Assembly (NCBI GenBank): GCA_003176035.1
Contig: PSRL01000079.1
Span: forward strand, 1 to 5,130
DNA length: 5,130 bases
Source: Verrucomicrobiota bacterium
GTDB taxonomy: Bacteria; Verrucomicrobiota; Verrucomicrobiia; Chthoniobacterales; Xiphinematobacteraceae
Reading direction: 5' to 3'
Below the pieces are notes generated by a model that did not search any database, was not told where the DNA came from, and saw nothing but the letters and a program-made list of their open reading frames with translations. This document shows, piece by piece, positions 1-5,130 of the stretch (position 1 is its first letter; each line of letters begins with the position of its first letter). The translations under genes were made by a program, and so were the position numbers.

Positions 1-212
1 CTGTGGGACGAGCCGGTCGAGCCGCCTACAATCCGTACACCGGCGACGTCGTTCTCACTGATTGGCCTCAACTTCAACAGGGAATTAACAATCACATTGC
101 CGTCGACAAGAACACTCGTATGACTCTGAATAAAGATGGACAGAGCACTACCGTAGGGCACAGCAAAACCGTTATCATCGATACCGAAAAACAGACTTCT
201 CCTTCCCGATGA
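1..212 (+). CDS. LptA/OstA-like LPS export protein, C-terminal fragment (5' end outside window)
   Basis: Only about the last 69 residues are present; the frame is open to the left edge, so the true start lies upstream, and the GTG at 3 is simply an in-frame Val codon. The fragment contains AYNPYTGDVVLTDWPQLQQG followed by a short charged region with TLNKDG, which resembles the repeating beta-strand pattern of OstA/LptA domains (tyrosine-proline-x-tyrosine, then V-x-L-T-x-W-P). In that family the protein forms a periplasmic bridge carrying LPS from the inner to the outer membrane. The strongest support is context: the stop codon overlaps the start of lptB by 4 bases (ATGA), as in typical lptA-lptB pairs. 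With so little sequence, an LptC-like or fused OstA protein is equally possible, so no symbol is given. Confidence 0.62.
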   Translation, partial: VGRAGRAAYNPYTGDVVLTDWPQLQQGINNHIAVDKNTRMTLNKDGQSTTVGHSKTVIIDTEKQTSPSR

Positions 213-1036
213 ACAATACAATTCCTCTAACATCTTCCGAACTTTCCACCGAACCGGCTGAGGAGGCACCCATTGGCAAGGTGTCGGGGGAAAAGAACTT
301 GAAGTCGCCGCAGTCAGCCCTCCTTCGCACGGAAAAGTTATCAAAGATCTACGGAGGCAGAGCGGTTGTAAACGGCGTGGATATCCACGTTCACAAAGGG
401 GAAATTGTCGGTCTTTTAGGGCCTAACGGGGCGGGAAAGACGACCACATTTTATATGATCGTTGGTTTGGTGCGACCAAACAACGGCCAGGTCTTTTTTG
501 CCACCCAGGATGTGACAACCATGCCCATGTACAAACGGGCGAGGCACGGGATGGGATATCTGCCACAAGAGGAGAGTATATTTCGGAAATTAACCGTAGA
601 AGAAAACATCCTCGCAATTTTGGAAACGACCGCGCTCACCAAGAAAGAGCGAAAAAATCGTTGCGAGCAGCTGCTGACTCAATTTGGGATCGAGCATTTG
701 TCTAAAAATCATGCCCTAACCCTCAGTGGCGGCGAGAAACGGCGACTTACCATTGCGCGTTCCCTTGTTACCAATCCTTCACTTTTGATGTTGGATGAAC
801 CCTTTAGCGGAGTGGACCCGATAGCGGTCTACGACGTTCAGCAGATTATTTCCGATCTGCGGAGTGCCGGATTAGCTATTTTGATCACTGATCATAATGT
901 CCGCGAAACTCTCAACATTGTTGATCGCGCCTACCTGATTTATGAAGGGCGCGTCGAGAGCGAGGGCAACAAGGACTTCCTTCTCAATGATCCCATTAGC
1001 CGAAAGCTCTATTTGGGAGAAACATTTACCATGTGA
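209..1036 (+). CDS. lptB: LPS export ABC transporter ATP-binding protein LptB
   Basis: Cytoplasmic ATPase that, with LptF/LptG, powers extraction of LPS from the inner membrane and its push along the LptA bridge. All ABC ATPase motifs are visible in order: Walker A GPNGAGKTT (residues 71-79), Q-loop Gln120 in YLPQEESIFRKLTVEENI, signature LSGGEKRR (172-179), Walker B LLMLDEP with catalytic Glu197, D-loop SGVDP, and switch His229 in TDHNVRETL. The Q-loop wording and the KLYLGETF ending are typical of LptB rather than of general ABC importers. The ORF is 275 residues against about 240 in E. coli; the surplus is a polar N-terminal stretch of roughly 38 residues before the family begins at LRTEKLSKIY. 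ATG 209 overlaps the upstream stop, which favours coupled translation, but GTG 281 or TTG 299 could be the real start (see the ribosome-binding-site entry). Confidence 0.95.
   Translation: MNNTIPLTSSELSTEPAEEAPIGKVSGEKNLKSPQSALLRTEKLSKIYGGRAVVNGVDIHVHKGEIVGLLGPNGAGKTTTFYMIVGLVRPNNGQVFFATQDVTTMPMYKRARHGMGYLPQEESIFRKLTVEENILAILETTALTKKERKNRCEQLLTQFGIEHLSKNHALTLSGGEKRRLTIARSLVTNPSLLMLDEPFSGVDPIAVYDVQQIISDLRSAGLAILITDHNVRETLNIVDRAYLIYEGRVESEGNKDFLLNDPISRKLYLGETFTM
261..266 (+). promoter_or_regulatory. Consensus Shine-Dalgarno AGGAGG inside the annotated 5' end of lptB
   Basis: A perfect AGGAGG lies within the first 60 bases of the lptB reading frame. The next in-frame start-like codons are GTG 281 (14 bases after the motif, rather far) and TTG 299, which has its own GGGGG run 8 bases upstream. 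ATG 209 has no visible Shine-Dalgarno and depends on overlap with the preceding gene. The motif may mark a shorter LptB, or it may be chance coding sequence (codons for Glu-Glu-Ala in the polar leader). Confidence 0.3.
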
Positions 1037-1171
1037 CCCACATACAAAAAAGCCTTGTTTGTGTAGAACGGCTTTAGATGACAGAGTCTCTGTGATGTTA
1101 TGCGGAAAAGAAACGTTATTCGCCCGGCACCTGTCGGATACGACGTGGGTATCAGGTAATTTACCAGCCTT
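1037..1171 (+). other. Gene-free gap between lptB and hprK with weak hairpins
   Basis: This 135-base gap is the largest break between lptB and ptsI. No open frame in it resembles a known protein. It contains two mutually exclusive hairpins at its start: a 9-bp stem with one mismatch (1039-1047 with 1055-1063, 7-base loop) and a 6-bp AAAGCC/GGCTTT stem (1049-1054 with 1070-1075). Neither is followed by a T run, so neither is a standard intrinsic terminator. A 13-base palindrome, ACAGAGTCTCTGT, sits at 1081-1093. I see no convincing -35/-10 pair, though the gap size makes a separate hprK promoter plausible. Confidence 0.45.
1081..1093. repeat. 13-base palindrome ACAGAGTCTCTGT upstream of hprK
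   Basis: Six-base arms ACAGAG and CTCTGT surround a single central T. The palindrome lies 78 bases before the hprK start codon and could be an operator half-site pair. A palindrome of this size is expected about once per window by chance, so a regulatory role is only a suggestion from its non-coding position. Confidence 0.25.
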
Positions 1172-2131
1172 ATGGCACAGCACACCAAGCCTCATTTTAT
1201 TACGGTGGGGCACTTCTACGCACAGCATTCGGATCGATTAGGCCTCCGTCTGGAAGGAGCTTCCAAGGGCCTGCATCGTCGCATCATGGAGCCCACCATC
1301 AACAGGCCGGGCCTGGCTCTCACTGGATTTTACAGCTATTTTGCCGCAAAACGCATCCAAGTCATTGGAGCAGCGGAGCAAAGCTATTTACAAAGTCTTA
1401 GCGCAAAGGTGCTTGCAAAGCGGGCTGATGCCCTTTTTTCCCACAACATCCCCTGCCTGATCGTTGCTCGAAATCTTGCTGTCCCCTCACCCCTGCTGGA
1501 TGAAGCGGCCCGTAATGAGACTCCTTTGTTCCGTACTAACATGATTACGATGAAATTTATCAATGTTGCTACGATTACCCTGGAGTCCGAATTTGCTCCC
1601 ACTGCAACCGAATACGGAAGCATGGTGGATGTCCTAGGGATAGGAGTCCTCATTCGCGGGGCTAGCGGAATCGGTAAAAGCGAATGTGTGTTGAGTCTCA
1701 TCGAAAGAGGTTACAGCTTAGTGAGCGACGACATCACGCGGGTGCGCTTTGTCGAAGGTCGCGATTTGATGGGCATGGCATCGGAGGTCTCGCGTTTTCA
1801 TATGGAAGTACGAGGCATTGGCATTATCAATGTAGCTTCGGTTTTTGGCATCGGCAGTGTGCGCCCTGAAAAAAAGCTTGATTTGGTGGTCACACTAAAA
1901 GATTGGCAGGAGCTTGAGGACGTGGATAGAATTGGTCTTGATACGGATTTTTATGAGATTCTAGGGACTAAGGTGCCGCACGTCACGGTGCCTGTCAAAA
2001 CCGGGAGAGACCTGGGAAGACTCGTTGAAGTAGCGGCTCTTGACCAGAAATTGAAAAGTATGGGTCAAAACAGTGCAATGGAATTTAACCAACGGCTCCT
2101 TCAAATAATGAGCCAGCGCAAAACAAAATAA
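1172..2131 (+). CDS. hprK: HPr(Ser) kinase/phosphorylase
   Basis: Bifunctional cytoplasmic enzyme that uses ATP to phosphorylate the regulatory serine of HPr and, in the reverse mode, removes it by phosphorolysis. At 319 residues it has the usual family length. The N-terminal domain (about 1-130) contains the conserved NRPGLALTGFYSYF region; the kinase domain has Walker A GASGIGKS (163-170), the LVSDD segment with Asp187 (matching catalytic Asp179 of Lactobacillus casei), the HprK signature MEVRGIGIINVASVFGIGSV (211-230) with Glu212, Arg253 in DRIGLD, and the C-terminal PVKTGRDL region. One oddity: Tyr148 stands where the L. casei enzyme has His140. ATG 1172 is chosen because an in-frame TAA at 1157 leaves no room for a longer form and the start of the protein matches the family; only a weak AGG precedes it. 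The HPr gene begins 2 bases after the stop, so the two are very likely co-translated. Confidence 0.95.
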   Translation: MAQHTKPHFITVGHFYAQHSDRLGLRLEGASKGLHRRIMEPTINRPGLALTGFYSYFAAKRIQVIGAAEQSYLQSLSAKVLAKRADALFSHNIPCLIVARNLAVPSPLLDEAARNETPLFRTNMITMKFINVATITLESEFAPTATEYGSMVDVLGIGVLIRGASGIGKSECVLSLIERGYSLVSDDITRVRFVEGRDLMGMASEVSRFHMEVRGIGIINVASVFGIGSVRPEKKLDLVVTLKDWQELEDVDRIGLDTDFYEILGTKVPHVTVPVKTGRDLGRLVEVAALDQKLKSMGQNSAMEFNQRLLQIMSQRKTK

Positions 2132-2133
2132 TA

Positions 2134-2445
2134 ATGGGCTTGCTTTCTCGGAGAAAAACAGAAGCTACGCCCTCTGTGCGTATCGAGAAGGAGTTAGTTA
2201 TTCGAAATCGCAATGGTCTGCATGCACGGCCTGCTGCTATGTTTGTGAAAGTTGCCAACAAGTACCGTGCGGAGCTTTGGGTGGAAAAAGACGGAGAACG
2301 GGTCAACGGAAAGTCGATCATGGGCCTGATGATGTTAGCCGCAGGAAAAGGTTCCACTCTGAAACTCATCCTGGAGGGAACTGACGCCGAAAAAGCCCTT
2401 TCCGAACTTCACGAACTGATCGAAAGTCGGTTCGGTGAAGAATGA
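2134..2445 (+). CDS. ptsH: Phosphocarrier protein HPr
   Basis: Small cytoplasmic phosphocarrier that accepts phosphate from Enzyme I. The active-site motif GLHARPA gives His30, equivalent to His15 of classical HPr, and NGKSIMGLMMLA gives Ser61, equivalent to Ser46, the HprK target; the 31-residue spacing between them is exactly that of Bacillus subtilis HPr. Both phosphorylation sites are therefore intact, fitting its position between hprK and ptsI. The 103-residue product is about 15 residues longer than usual at the N-terminus (starting MGLLSRRKTE). ATG 2134 has no Shine-Dalgarno but lies 2 bases after the hprK stop (TAATAATG), suggesting coupling; GTG 2176 would give a standard-length protein but also lacks a good ribosome-binding site. 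The symbol ptsH is used for a HPr paired with a full Enzyme I; a name such as ptsO/NPr is possible if the system is purely regulatory. Confidence 0.93.
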   Translation: MGLLSRRKTEATPSVRIEKELVIRNRNGLHARPAAMFVKVANKYRAELWVEKDGERVNGKSIMGLMMLAAGKGSTLKLILEGTDAEKALSELHELIESRFGEE

Positions 2446-2467
2446 CCGTTTGACGTCTCAGGTCATT
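2441..2467 (+). promoter_or_regulatory. Stem-loop across the HPr stop codon, before ptsI
   Basis: AATGACC (2441-2447) and GGTCATT (2461-2467) form a perfect 7-bp stem, and TGA/TCA inside the loop (2451-2453 with 2458-2460) can stack three more pairs across a 3-base bulge. The HPr stop codon lies within the left arm. No T run follows, so it is not a standard terminator. A stem here could slow mRNA decay or limit read-through into ptsI, giving more HPr than Enzyme I, which is the usual ratio in PTS operons; that role is inferred. Confidence 0.35.
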
Positions 2468-2474
2468 TGCTGTT

Positions 2475-2480
2475 AGGCGG
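2475..2480 (+). promoter_or_regulatory. Probable ribosome-binding site of ptsI (AGGCGG)
   Basis: AGGCGG differs by one base from the consensus AGGAGG and ends 9 bases before ATG 2490. A second AGG (2485-2487) is only 2 bases from the ATG and is too close to act. This supports ATG 2490 as the start and independent initiation on ptsI. Confidence 0.5.
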
Positions 2481-2489
2481 TAGTAGGTT

Positions 2490-4271
2490 ATGCAGGGATC
2501 TGTCATCCAGAAAAAAGCTGCCGAAGAGCGGTCGTTTCAAGGCATAGCCGTGGCCGGGGGCATTTGTCATGGAAAGGCCCTGGTTTACTGGCAAGAAGCC
2601 GAACAAATTCCTGTTCATAAAATTTCCGAATCCGATCTCCCGCAGGAGATTGCAAAGTTTGAAGCGGCATTAATAGCAACACGAGCGGAGCTTCTCGACA
2701 TTCAACAGAAGATTGCCAGCGCCATCGGGTCGAAGGATGCCAGCATATTTGATGCGCACCTTCTGGTTGTTGAAGACCGCACTCTTATTGACGAAGTGCT
2801 GCGAAAATTGGAAGGAGAGCGAAAAAATATCGAATATGTTTTCGACCAAGTTACCGAACGATACTGTAAGACTCTCCAAGCAATCGACGATCCGTATCTT
2901 CGGGAACGTGTGGTGGATATCGAAGATGTCCGCAAACGGGTCCTTCGTCATCTTCTAGGCAAGCAACCCTATAGACTCAATACTCTCAATGAGCCCCATA
3001 TCATCATTGCTCATAATCTTTCCCCAGCGGATACTGTTCTTTTAAATAAGAAATATGTTCTCGGGTTTGCAACGGAGGTTGGAAGTAAAACCTCACACAC
3101 TGCAATTATGGCACGCTCGTTGGACATCCCATCGTGCGTTGGCTTGACCAATATTTGTCAAGAGATCCGAAACGACGATATCGTTGTATTAGATGGTTAT
3201 ACCGGGCTTCTCACGCTCAACCCCACGCCAGAATCCCTCGCCCGCTACAGAACCATTAAAAAGCAACAGGAGGCGCTCGAAGAACGTTTGGAGCTCATCC
3301 GAGATACGATCTCCACTACAAGCGATGGCCGACATATTATTCTTTCCGCTAATATCGAATTGCCCAAAGATCTTGAGGATGTTCGTAAAAATGGCGCAGA
3401 GGGTGTGGGACTCTACCGGAGCGAATATCTTTTTCTCAATCGACCGAATGCGCCTACTGAAGATGAACAGTACGAAAACTATCGATTGGTCGCTCAACGG
3501 GCCAAGCCTCATAGCGTTATTATTCGAAGTTTAGATGCCGGCGGCGATAAATTCATAGACAATGTCCGCTCGGGAGAAGGTGAGCGCAATCCCTTTCTGG
3601 GATGCCGCGCCATCCGTTTCTGTCTTCAACATCCTCACTTTTTTAAAACTCAGCTTCGCGCAATCTTAAGAGCTGCCATCGAGGGAAACATCCGCCTGAT
3701 GTATCCGATGATTTCGGGAATCAATGAATTGCGACGTGCAAATATTTTACTCGAGGAAGCTAAGGGAGAGCTCAAACAAGCGGGCGTTCCCTTTTGCGAA
3801 AATTTGGAAGTTGGTATTATGGTGGAAATTCCCAGCGCCGCATTGACTGCTCATATTCTTGCTCAGGAAGCGGATTTTTTCAGCATCGGCACTAATGATC
3901 TCATCCAATACACCATCGCCATAGATCGGGTAAATGAACGGATCGCACACCTTTATGAACCCACCCACCCAGGCGTCATTCGCTTGATTCGCATGGTGGT
4001 CGAAGCAGCGCAATCCCAAGGAATTTGGGTTGGCGTTTGCGGCGAGATGGCAGGCGATATTCATCTGACTCCTTTGCTATTGGGTTTAGGTGTAGACGAG
4101 CTCAGTGTCGGAGCTTCCTTAGTTCCTCGCGTTAAAAAAGCCGTTCAAAGTCTCAACATGGGAGTGTGTGGCAGGTTGGCTCAAGAAATCACTCAAGCTC
4201 AATCCGGTGCGGTCATTTTAGAAAAATGTCTTGCCGTTGCACAAGCTCACTACGGGGAGCTCCTTTTTTAG
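2490..4271 (+). CDS. ptsI: Phosphoenolpyruvate-protein phosphotransferase (PTS Enzyme I)
   Basis: Cytoplasmic first enzyme of the PTS: it autophosphorylates on a histidine using PEP and passes the phosphate to HPr. The N-terminal domain (about 16-150) begins FQGIAVAGGICHGKA; the swivelling phosphohistidine domain carries GSKTSHTAIMARS with active His203 (His189 in E. coli). The C-terminal PEP-binding barrel shows GLYRSEYLF with Arg310, RSLDAGGDK with Arg346, NPFLGCRAIR (367-376), MVEIPSA with Glu446, FSIGTNDLIQYT with Asp470, Arg480 and GVCGEMAGD with Cys517, so every expected catalytic and ligand residue is present. At 593 residues it is slightly longer than E. coli EI (575), the extra being about 15 residues before the conserved start. 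It has no GAF domain, so it is a plain Enzyme I and not the nitrogen-type EI-Ntr. It follows the HPr gene by 44 bases and is likely the last gene of the operon. Confidence 0.97.
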   Translation: MQGSVIQKKAAEERSFQGIAVAGGICHGKALVYWQEAEQIPVHKISESDLPQEIAKFEAALIATRAELLDIQQKIASAIGSKDASIFDAHLLVVEDRTLIDEVLRKLEGERKNIEYVFDQVTERYCKTLQAIDDPYLRERVVDIEDVRKRVLRHLLGKQPYRLNTLNEPHIIIAHNLSPADTVLLNKKYVLGFATEVGSKTSHTAIMARSLDIPSCVGLTNICQEIRNDDIVVLDGYTGLLTLNPTPESLARYRTIKKQQEALEERLELIRDTISTTSDGRHIILSANIELPKDLEDVRKNGAEGVGLYRSEYLFLNRPNAPTEDEQYENYRLVAQRAKPHSVIIRSLDAGGDKFIDNVRSGEGERNPFLGCRAIRFCLQHPHFFKTQLRAILRAAIEGNIRLMYPMISGINELRRANILLEEAKGELKQAGVPFCENLEVGIMVEIPSAALTAHILAQEADFFSIGTNDLIQYTIAIDRVNERIAHLYEPTHPGVIRLIRMVVEAAQSQGIWVGVCGEMAGDIHLTPLLLGLGVDELSVGASLVPRVKKAVQSLNMGVCGRLAQEITQAQSGAVILEKCLAVAQAHYGELLF

Positions 4272-4305
4272 GTATCCTCTCTGAAAAAACCTTTGAGCTA
4301 GAAAA

Positions 4306-4479
4306 TTTATCAAATAAATAGTTACATATTGAAAGAGATTGTCGTGAGGTTGCCGGCCTTTGTGTGCCCCCGGCTTTGTCGCCCCAACCGGTCCGTATCA
4401 CCAAGGTATCGCGCGGTTGTTGCTTCGCGCCCGGGGCCAAAAATTCCTGGCAACAATATGTAATTATTTAATTAAAAAA
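4306..4479. repeat. Long imperfect inverted repeat with AT-rich arms and GC-rich core
   Basis: The left arm 4306-4331 pairs with the right arm 4454-4479 over 26 positions: 22 Watson-Crick pairs, one G-T wobble (4321 with 4464) and three mismatches. The inner ten pairs, TTACATATTG with CAATATGTAA, are perfect. After an unpaired 18 bases on the left (4332-4349) a second stem forms, TTGCCGG (4350-4356) with CCTGGCAA-type sequence (4447-4453). Further in, CCCCGG (4368-4373) can pair with CCGGGG (4431-4436), and CAACCG (4385-4390) with CGGTTG (4414-4419). A looser outer similarity exists between CTTTGAGCTAGA (4291-4302) and the complement of TCTAGTAAAG (4484-4493). The nested pairing suggests one rod-like fold of about 175-200 bases. 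It could be a structured RNA, a terminator-like element shared by the flanking genes, or a small non-autonomous mobile element; no clear target-site duplication is visible. Confidence 0.6.
4353..4385 (+). repeat. Two-copy tandem repeat of about 17 bases in the GC-rich core
   Basis: CCGGCCTTTGTGTGCCCC is followed at once by CCGGCTTTGTCGCCCC; aligned, they agree except for one mismatch and two single-base gaps, sharing the boundary C run. The repeat lies inside the large inverted repeat after ptsI. It may reflect slippage in a C-rich sequence, or two similar structural modules of an RNA. Confidence 0.4.
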
Positions 4480-4497
4480 ACGCTCTAGTAAAGATCG

Positions 4498-5130
4498 ATG
4501 TCACACGAGAAAACCGCCGCCATGTCTGTTCCTCAAACTACCATAGCAATTGTTTATGATTACGACCAAACGCTCAGTCCCACATATATGCAGGACGAAG
4601 CTATTTTTCCAACTTATGGGATTGACCCGCAGGCATTTTGGAAAAAATGTAATGATCTCGTCAGAGATCAGAGCTTCGACAATGAGTTGGCTTACATGAA
4701 AGTGCTGCTCGATTCACTTGAGCTCGACCGGCCGACTAACAAGGAATTGCGTGCCCTCGGTTCCAAATTAAACTTTTATCCGGGCTTGCCCGAAATGTTT
4801 GAAGAATTTCGAAATGGCCTCTTGTTGCCCGAACATTTGAAACACGGCATTTCTGTAGAACATTACATCATTTCTTCGGGTCTTCAGGTAATTCTGGAGG
4901 GAAGTCGTCTTGCACCTCATGTCCGAGCGATTTTTGGTTGCGAGTTTGGAGAAGATTCCTCGGGACGCATCGTATTTCCGAAGCGGGTGATCAGCCACAC
5001 TTTGAAAACTCAATATCTGTTTCGCATCAATAAGGGAATGTTAGAGGTGACCCAGGATGTCAATGACCATATGCCCGATGAGTTTCGCCCAATCCCCTTT
5101 CCGCACATGATTTATGTGGGAGATGGGCCA
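4498..5130 (+). CDS. HAD-superfamily phosphatase, N-terminal part (3' end outside window)
   Basis: The frame is open for 211 codons to the right edge, ending in the middle of a conserved motif. HAD motifs appear in order: motif I VYDYDQTLS with nucleophile Asp21 and acid/base Asp23, motif II as IISSGL (Ser126 or Ser127), a probable motif III lysine Lys170 in SHTLKTQY, and the start of motif IV as VGDGP with Asp209. The long insert between motifs I and II (about 30-120) is a helical cap of the C1 type, as in phosphoserine phosphatase-like enzymes. Family knowledge predicts Mg-dependent phosphate-ester hydrolysis; the substrate cannot be told. ATG 4498 is the longest start; ATG 4522 (Met9) would give a start just before the conserved SVPQTTIAIVYDYD, and neither has a strong ribosome-binding site. 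The 226-base structured gap separates it from ptsI, so it is probably a separate transcription unit. Confidence 0.87.
   Translation, partial: MSHEKTAAMSVPQTTIAIVYDYDQTLSPTYMQDEAIFPTYGIDPQAFWKKCNDLVRDQSFDNELAYMKVLLDSLELDRPTNKELRALGSKLNFYPGLPEMFEEFRNGLLLPEHLKHGISVEHYIISSGLQVILEGSRLAPHVRAIFGCEFGEDSSGRIVFPKRVISHTLKTQYLFRINKGMLEVTQDVNDHMPDEFRPIPFPHMIYVGDGP

Larger units (their letters stand above)
4272..4497. other. Non-coding interval after ptsI holding a large structured block
   Basis: No protein can be supported in these 226 bases. Composition is strongly uneven: 4341-4440 is 66% G+C, while the 40 bases on each side (4301-4340 and 4441-4480) are 17.5% G+C. The AT-rich flanks are inverted repeats of one another, described separately. 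No T run after a GC-rich stem is seen, so there is no textbook intrinsic terminator, although the large fold could end ptsI transcription. No clear promoter for the next gene is seen; CTGGCA (4447-4452) with AATTAA (4470-4475), 17 bases apart, is a poor match. Confidence 0.5.

Noticed and set aside
872..1241. Open frames on both strands bridging the lptB-hprK gap (minus 872-1228 and plus 942-1241)
   Set aside because: Most of each lies over the real lptB and hprK genes in other frames, the products resemble no family I know, and the gap part shows no coding pattern; I also looked for an hpf or rpoN remnant here and found none.
3189..3534. Open frames of 107 and 113 residues on both strands inside ptsI
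   Set aside because: They are shadows of the well-supported ptsI frame, which keeps all conserved motifs across this stretch.
4255..4271. Intrinsic terminator at the end of ptsI (GGAGCTCC followed by six T)
   Set aside because: The GGAGCTCC palindrome leaves only a 2-4 base loop with a very short stem, and it lies inside the coding sequence before the stop codon.
4213..4440. 75-residue minus-strand open frame from the GC core into the end of ptsI
   Set aside because: Its 3' half is antisense to ptsI, its 5' half is the structured GC block, and it shows no recognisable domain or ribosome-binding site.
4341..4445. A tRNA, SRP RNA or known riboswitch in the GC-rich block
   Set aside because: On either strand I see no T-loop GGTTCGAATCC-like sequence, no anticodon arm in a cloverleaf, no GGAAGGAAGCAGCC-type SRP loop and no familiar riboswitch core; the fold is a rod instead.
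4285..4500. Target-site duplication that would prove a mobile element
   Set aside because: The sequences just outside the possible ends (GAAAAAAC on the left, ATCGATG on the right) do not match, so mobility is left as only one explanation.

Overview
The window is a compact stretch of bacterial chromosome with every supported gene on the plus strand. It joins the end of a lipopolysaccharide (LPS) export locus to a small phosphotransferase (PTS) regulatory operon, followed by a HAD-family phosphatase. Protein wording and gene order (LptA-like/LptB, then HprK, HPr and Enzyme I, with no sugar-specific EII nearby) fit a Gram-negative bacterium with an outer membrane. Verrucomicrobiota or a relative is the best guess; this rests on remembered family resemblance, not on a database search.

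Layout. 1-212 is the C-terminal end of a probable LptA/OstA-like periplasmic LPS-transport protein. It overlaps by 4 bases (ATGA) with lptB (209-1036), the ATPase of the LPS export machine. A 135-base gap (1037-1171) holds weak hairpins and a short palindrome but no gene. Then come hprK (1172-2131), an HPr protein gene (2134-2445, 2 bases after hprK) and ptsI (2490-4271, 44 bases after HPr). A non-coding block (4272-4497) follows, with AT-rich inverted-repeat arms around a GC-rich core. The 5' part of a HAD-family phosphatase gene (4498 onward) runs off the right edge.

How the genes work together. Enzyme I takes phosphate from PEP onto its active His and passes it to His30 of HPr. HprK uses ATP to phosphorylate Ser61 of HPr and can remove that phosphate, linking PTS state to energy status. 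All three proteins keep their key residues, except that HprK has Tyr at a position that is His in the Gram-positive enzymes. No EII gene is visible, so the set looks more like a regulatory relay than a sugar importer, unless EII genes lie elsewhere. Proteobacteria also place LPS export genes beside PTS regulators, but usually with rpoN, hpf and ptsN between lptB and hprK; those genes are absent here.

The least explained part is the structured block after ptsI. I found no sequence support for CRISPR arrays, transposase genes, rRNA or tRNA.
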